From NCBI RefSeq assembly GCF_002804205.1, contig NZ_CP024962.1, positions 186,001 through 250,000 on the forward strand: a stretch of DNA of 64,000 bases, written 5' to 3'. The notes below the pieces were generated by a model. The model searched no databases. It had not been told where the DNA came from and worked only from the letters and a program-made list of their open reading frames with translations. This stretch comes from Entomoplasma freundtii (GTDB lineage: Bacteria; Bacillota_I; Bacilli_A; Mycoplasmatales; Mycoplasmataceae). The translations under genes were made by a program, and so were the position numbers. Below are positions 63,082-64,000 of the stretch, piece after piece (the stretch's first letter is position 1; every line of letters starts with the position of its first letter).

Positions 63082-64000
63082 TTTCGATAATCTTTTCCTT
63101 TTTAAAATAGTTTAGGCCTAGAACTTCTAAACCAGCTAAAGTAACAAAATTGTAAGGCTTGTTAAAGTGAGGAAGGAAGAAAATATCCACCAATGGGAGT
63201 TCATCAATCGTTAAACCTTTTTGGATAGCTAAAGCAAACATGTACATTGTTTCGGTGTGGTTATTTTCTGAGGCTATTTGGGCCCCCAAAATTTCTCGGG
63301 TTTTTTTATCCCAAATAATTTTCAATAAAACATCCTTTTGCGAACTCATAAACTCGGGTCTATCCTTATCGGTAAAAACAATTGAATCAAAATCAATATT
63401 TAAGCGTTTAGCAATCTCTGTTGTCAAACCTGTTGAGGCCATTTTAATACCAAAGACATCGATACCGTTTGCCCCCGTAAAAGCGGGAGCTGCTAATGAA
63501 TTATGATTAGTGATGTTTACTGCTGCTACAATACCGGTTCGAACAGCGGTGGTAGCCAATTGAATCGGTTGCGCTAAGTTAGTAGCCTTATTCATGACAG
63601 CAGCACAGTCACCAATGGCATAAATATCTGGGTCAGAGGTTTGAAGATAGGCATTGGTTTGAATGGCTTTGTTGGGTAGCAAGTCAATAACTCCTTCTAA
63701 AAGTTGTGTTTGTGGCTTCACCCCCACGGAAAAAATAACATAATCGGTTTTAATTTCACCTTTATCAGTAACAACGCTTTCACAAACACCGTTATTACCT
63801 TTGAAGGCAATTACTTTTTCGTTAAGATGGAGATCAACACCAGCTGCTGGCATGCGTTCTTTTTCAATTTGGTTGGTAAACTCTGCATCATAATAATTTG
63901 GCATAATGCGAGGTGCAACATCCACTAGCGAAACTTTCTTTCCTTTACTAATGAATGCATCCACTAATTCAACACCAATATAACCAGCTCCAACAATGGT
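63053..64000 (-). CDS. nox: NADH oxidase / CoA-disulfide reductase family flavoprotein (5' end outside window)
   Basis: The last 315 codons of a flavin oxidoreductase; the frame is still open at base 64000. TIVGAGYIGVELVDAF is the NAD-binding Rossmann motif, followed by FSVGVKPQTQLL and YAIGDCAAV for FAD and the typical dimerisation domain (GANGIDVFGIKMASTGLT, LLKIIWDKKTREILGAQIAS). The FAD-binding N-terminus and redox Cys lie upstream. Position at the head of the PDH run supports water-forming NADH oxidase, regenerating NAD. Confidence 0.92.
   Translation of the reverse strand, partial: TIVGAGYIGVELVDAFISKGKKVSLVDVAPRIMPNYYDAEFTNQIEKERMPAAGVDLHLNEKVIAFKGNNGVCESVVTDKGEIKTDYVIFSVGVKPQTQLLEGVIDLLPNKAIQTNAYLQTSDPDIYAIGDCAAVMNKATNLAQPIQLATTAVRTGIVAAVNITNHNSLAAPAFTGANGIDVFGIKMASTGLTTEIAKRLNIDFDSIVFTDKDRPEFMSSQKDVLLKIIWDKKTREILGAQIASENNHTETMYMFALAIQKGLTIDELPLVDIFFLPHFNKPYNFVTLAGLEVLGLNYFKKEKIIENASLDFQDQ

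Overview
This window comes from a mollicute (wall-less Firmicute relative). Essential genes stay open only if TGA is read as tryptophan (genetic code 4): tpiA, gpmI, lepA, proS, thrS, ptsI and the pyruvate dehydrogenase genes all contain in-frame TGA codons at conserved Trp positions. The nine-gene tRNA cluster, the fused potCD transporter gene and the nox-lplA-pdhABCD-pta-ackA run best fit the Spiroplasma / Entomoplasmataceae / mycoides-cluster lineage. I cannot name the species. Metabolism looks fermentative and sugar-dependent: PTS uptake, a large part of glycolysis, and pyruvate to acetate with ATP formation.

Layout. (1) 1-4585 (+): the end of a polyamine ABC transporter (potB, fused potCD) and a small CxxC membrane protein. 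(2) 4679-6234 (+): tRNA-Cys, a nine-tRNA cluster, and an extra tRNA-Ser(CGA). (3) 6317-10386 (+): nagB, tpiA, a HAD phosphatase and gpmI. (4) 10488-14670 (+): a DEDDh exonuclease, an aldolase-fold protein that seems to have lost its metal site, tsaE, tsaB, a PAP2-like membrane protein and tRNA-Ser(GCT). (5) 14796-23208 (+): a DarT-like protein overlapping proS, then rnhA, a lipase, lepA, an unknown acidic protein and typA. (6) 23485-28516 (-): an AT-rich, poorly packed island with one 1080-residue FtsX-type permease, a short gene remnant, about 700 bp with no convincing gene, and an unknown protein. (7) 28695-37214 (-): ruvX-hpt, a second PAP2 protein, a deoR-PTS-fruK sugar operon, eno and a GDPD phosphodiesterase. 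(8) 37469-45537 (+): pfkA, pyk, thrS, a Gfo/Idh oxidoreductase and ptsI-crr. (9) 45582-51996: a DeoR regulator (-) divergent from a small membrane protein, then an aldolase plus AgaS-type isomerase, two unknown membrane proteins and a glucose-family PTS EIICB (+). (10) 52099-54720: yebC and a YhaM-like exonuclease (-), then coaX (+). (11) 54717-64000 (-): nox, lplA, pdhA, pdhB, pdhC, pdhD, pta and ackA.

The genes work together as follows. Sugars enter through PTS permeases (31900-34065, 50020-51996) fed by PtsI and Crr. FruK, PfkA, aldolase, Tpi, Gpm, enolase and Pyk carry carbon to pyruvate; PDH, Pta and AckA convert it to acetate and ATP. Nox recycles NADH and LplA attaches lipoate. Two DeoR regulators and two shared palindromes suggest local sugar control.

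The points most worth a second look are: an E2 subunit with no lipoyl domain while E3 carries one; a rhamnulose-1-phosphate-aldolase-like protein without its metal ligands; an orphan DarT-like gene overlapping proS; a ThrRS whose editing site appears erased; a PTS permease with a 250-residue coiled-coil tail; and repeated operator-like motifs upstream of sugar genes.
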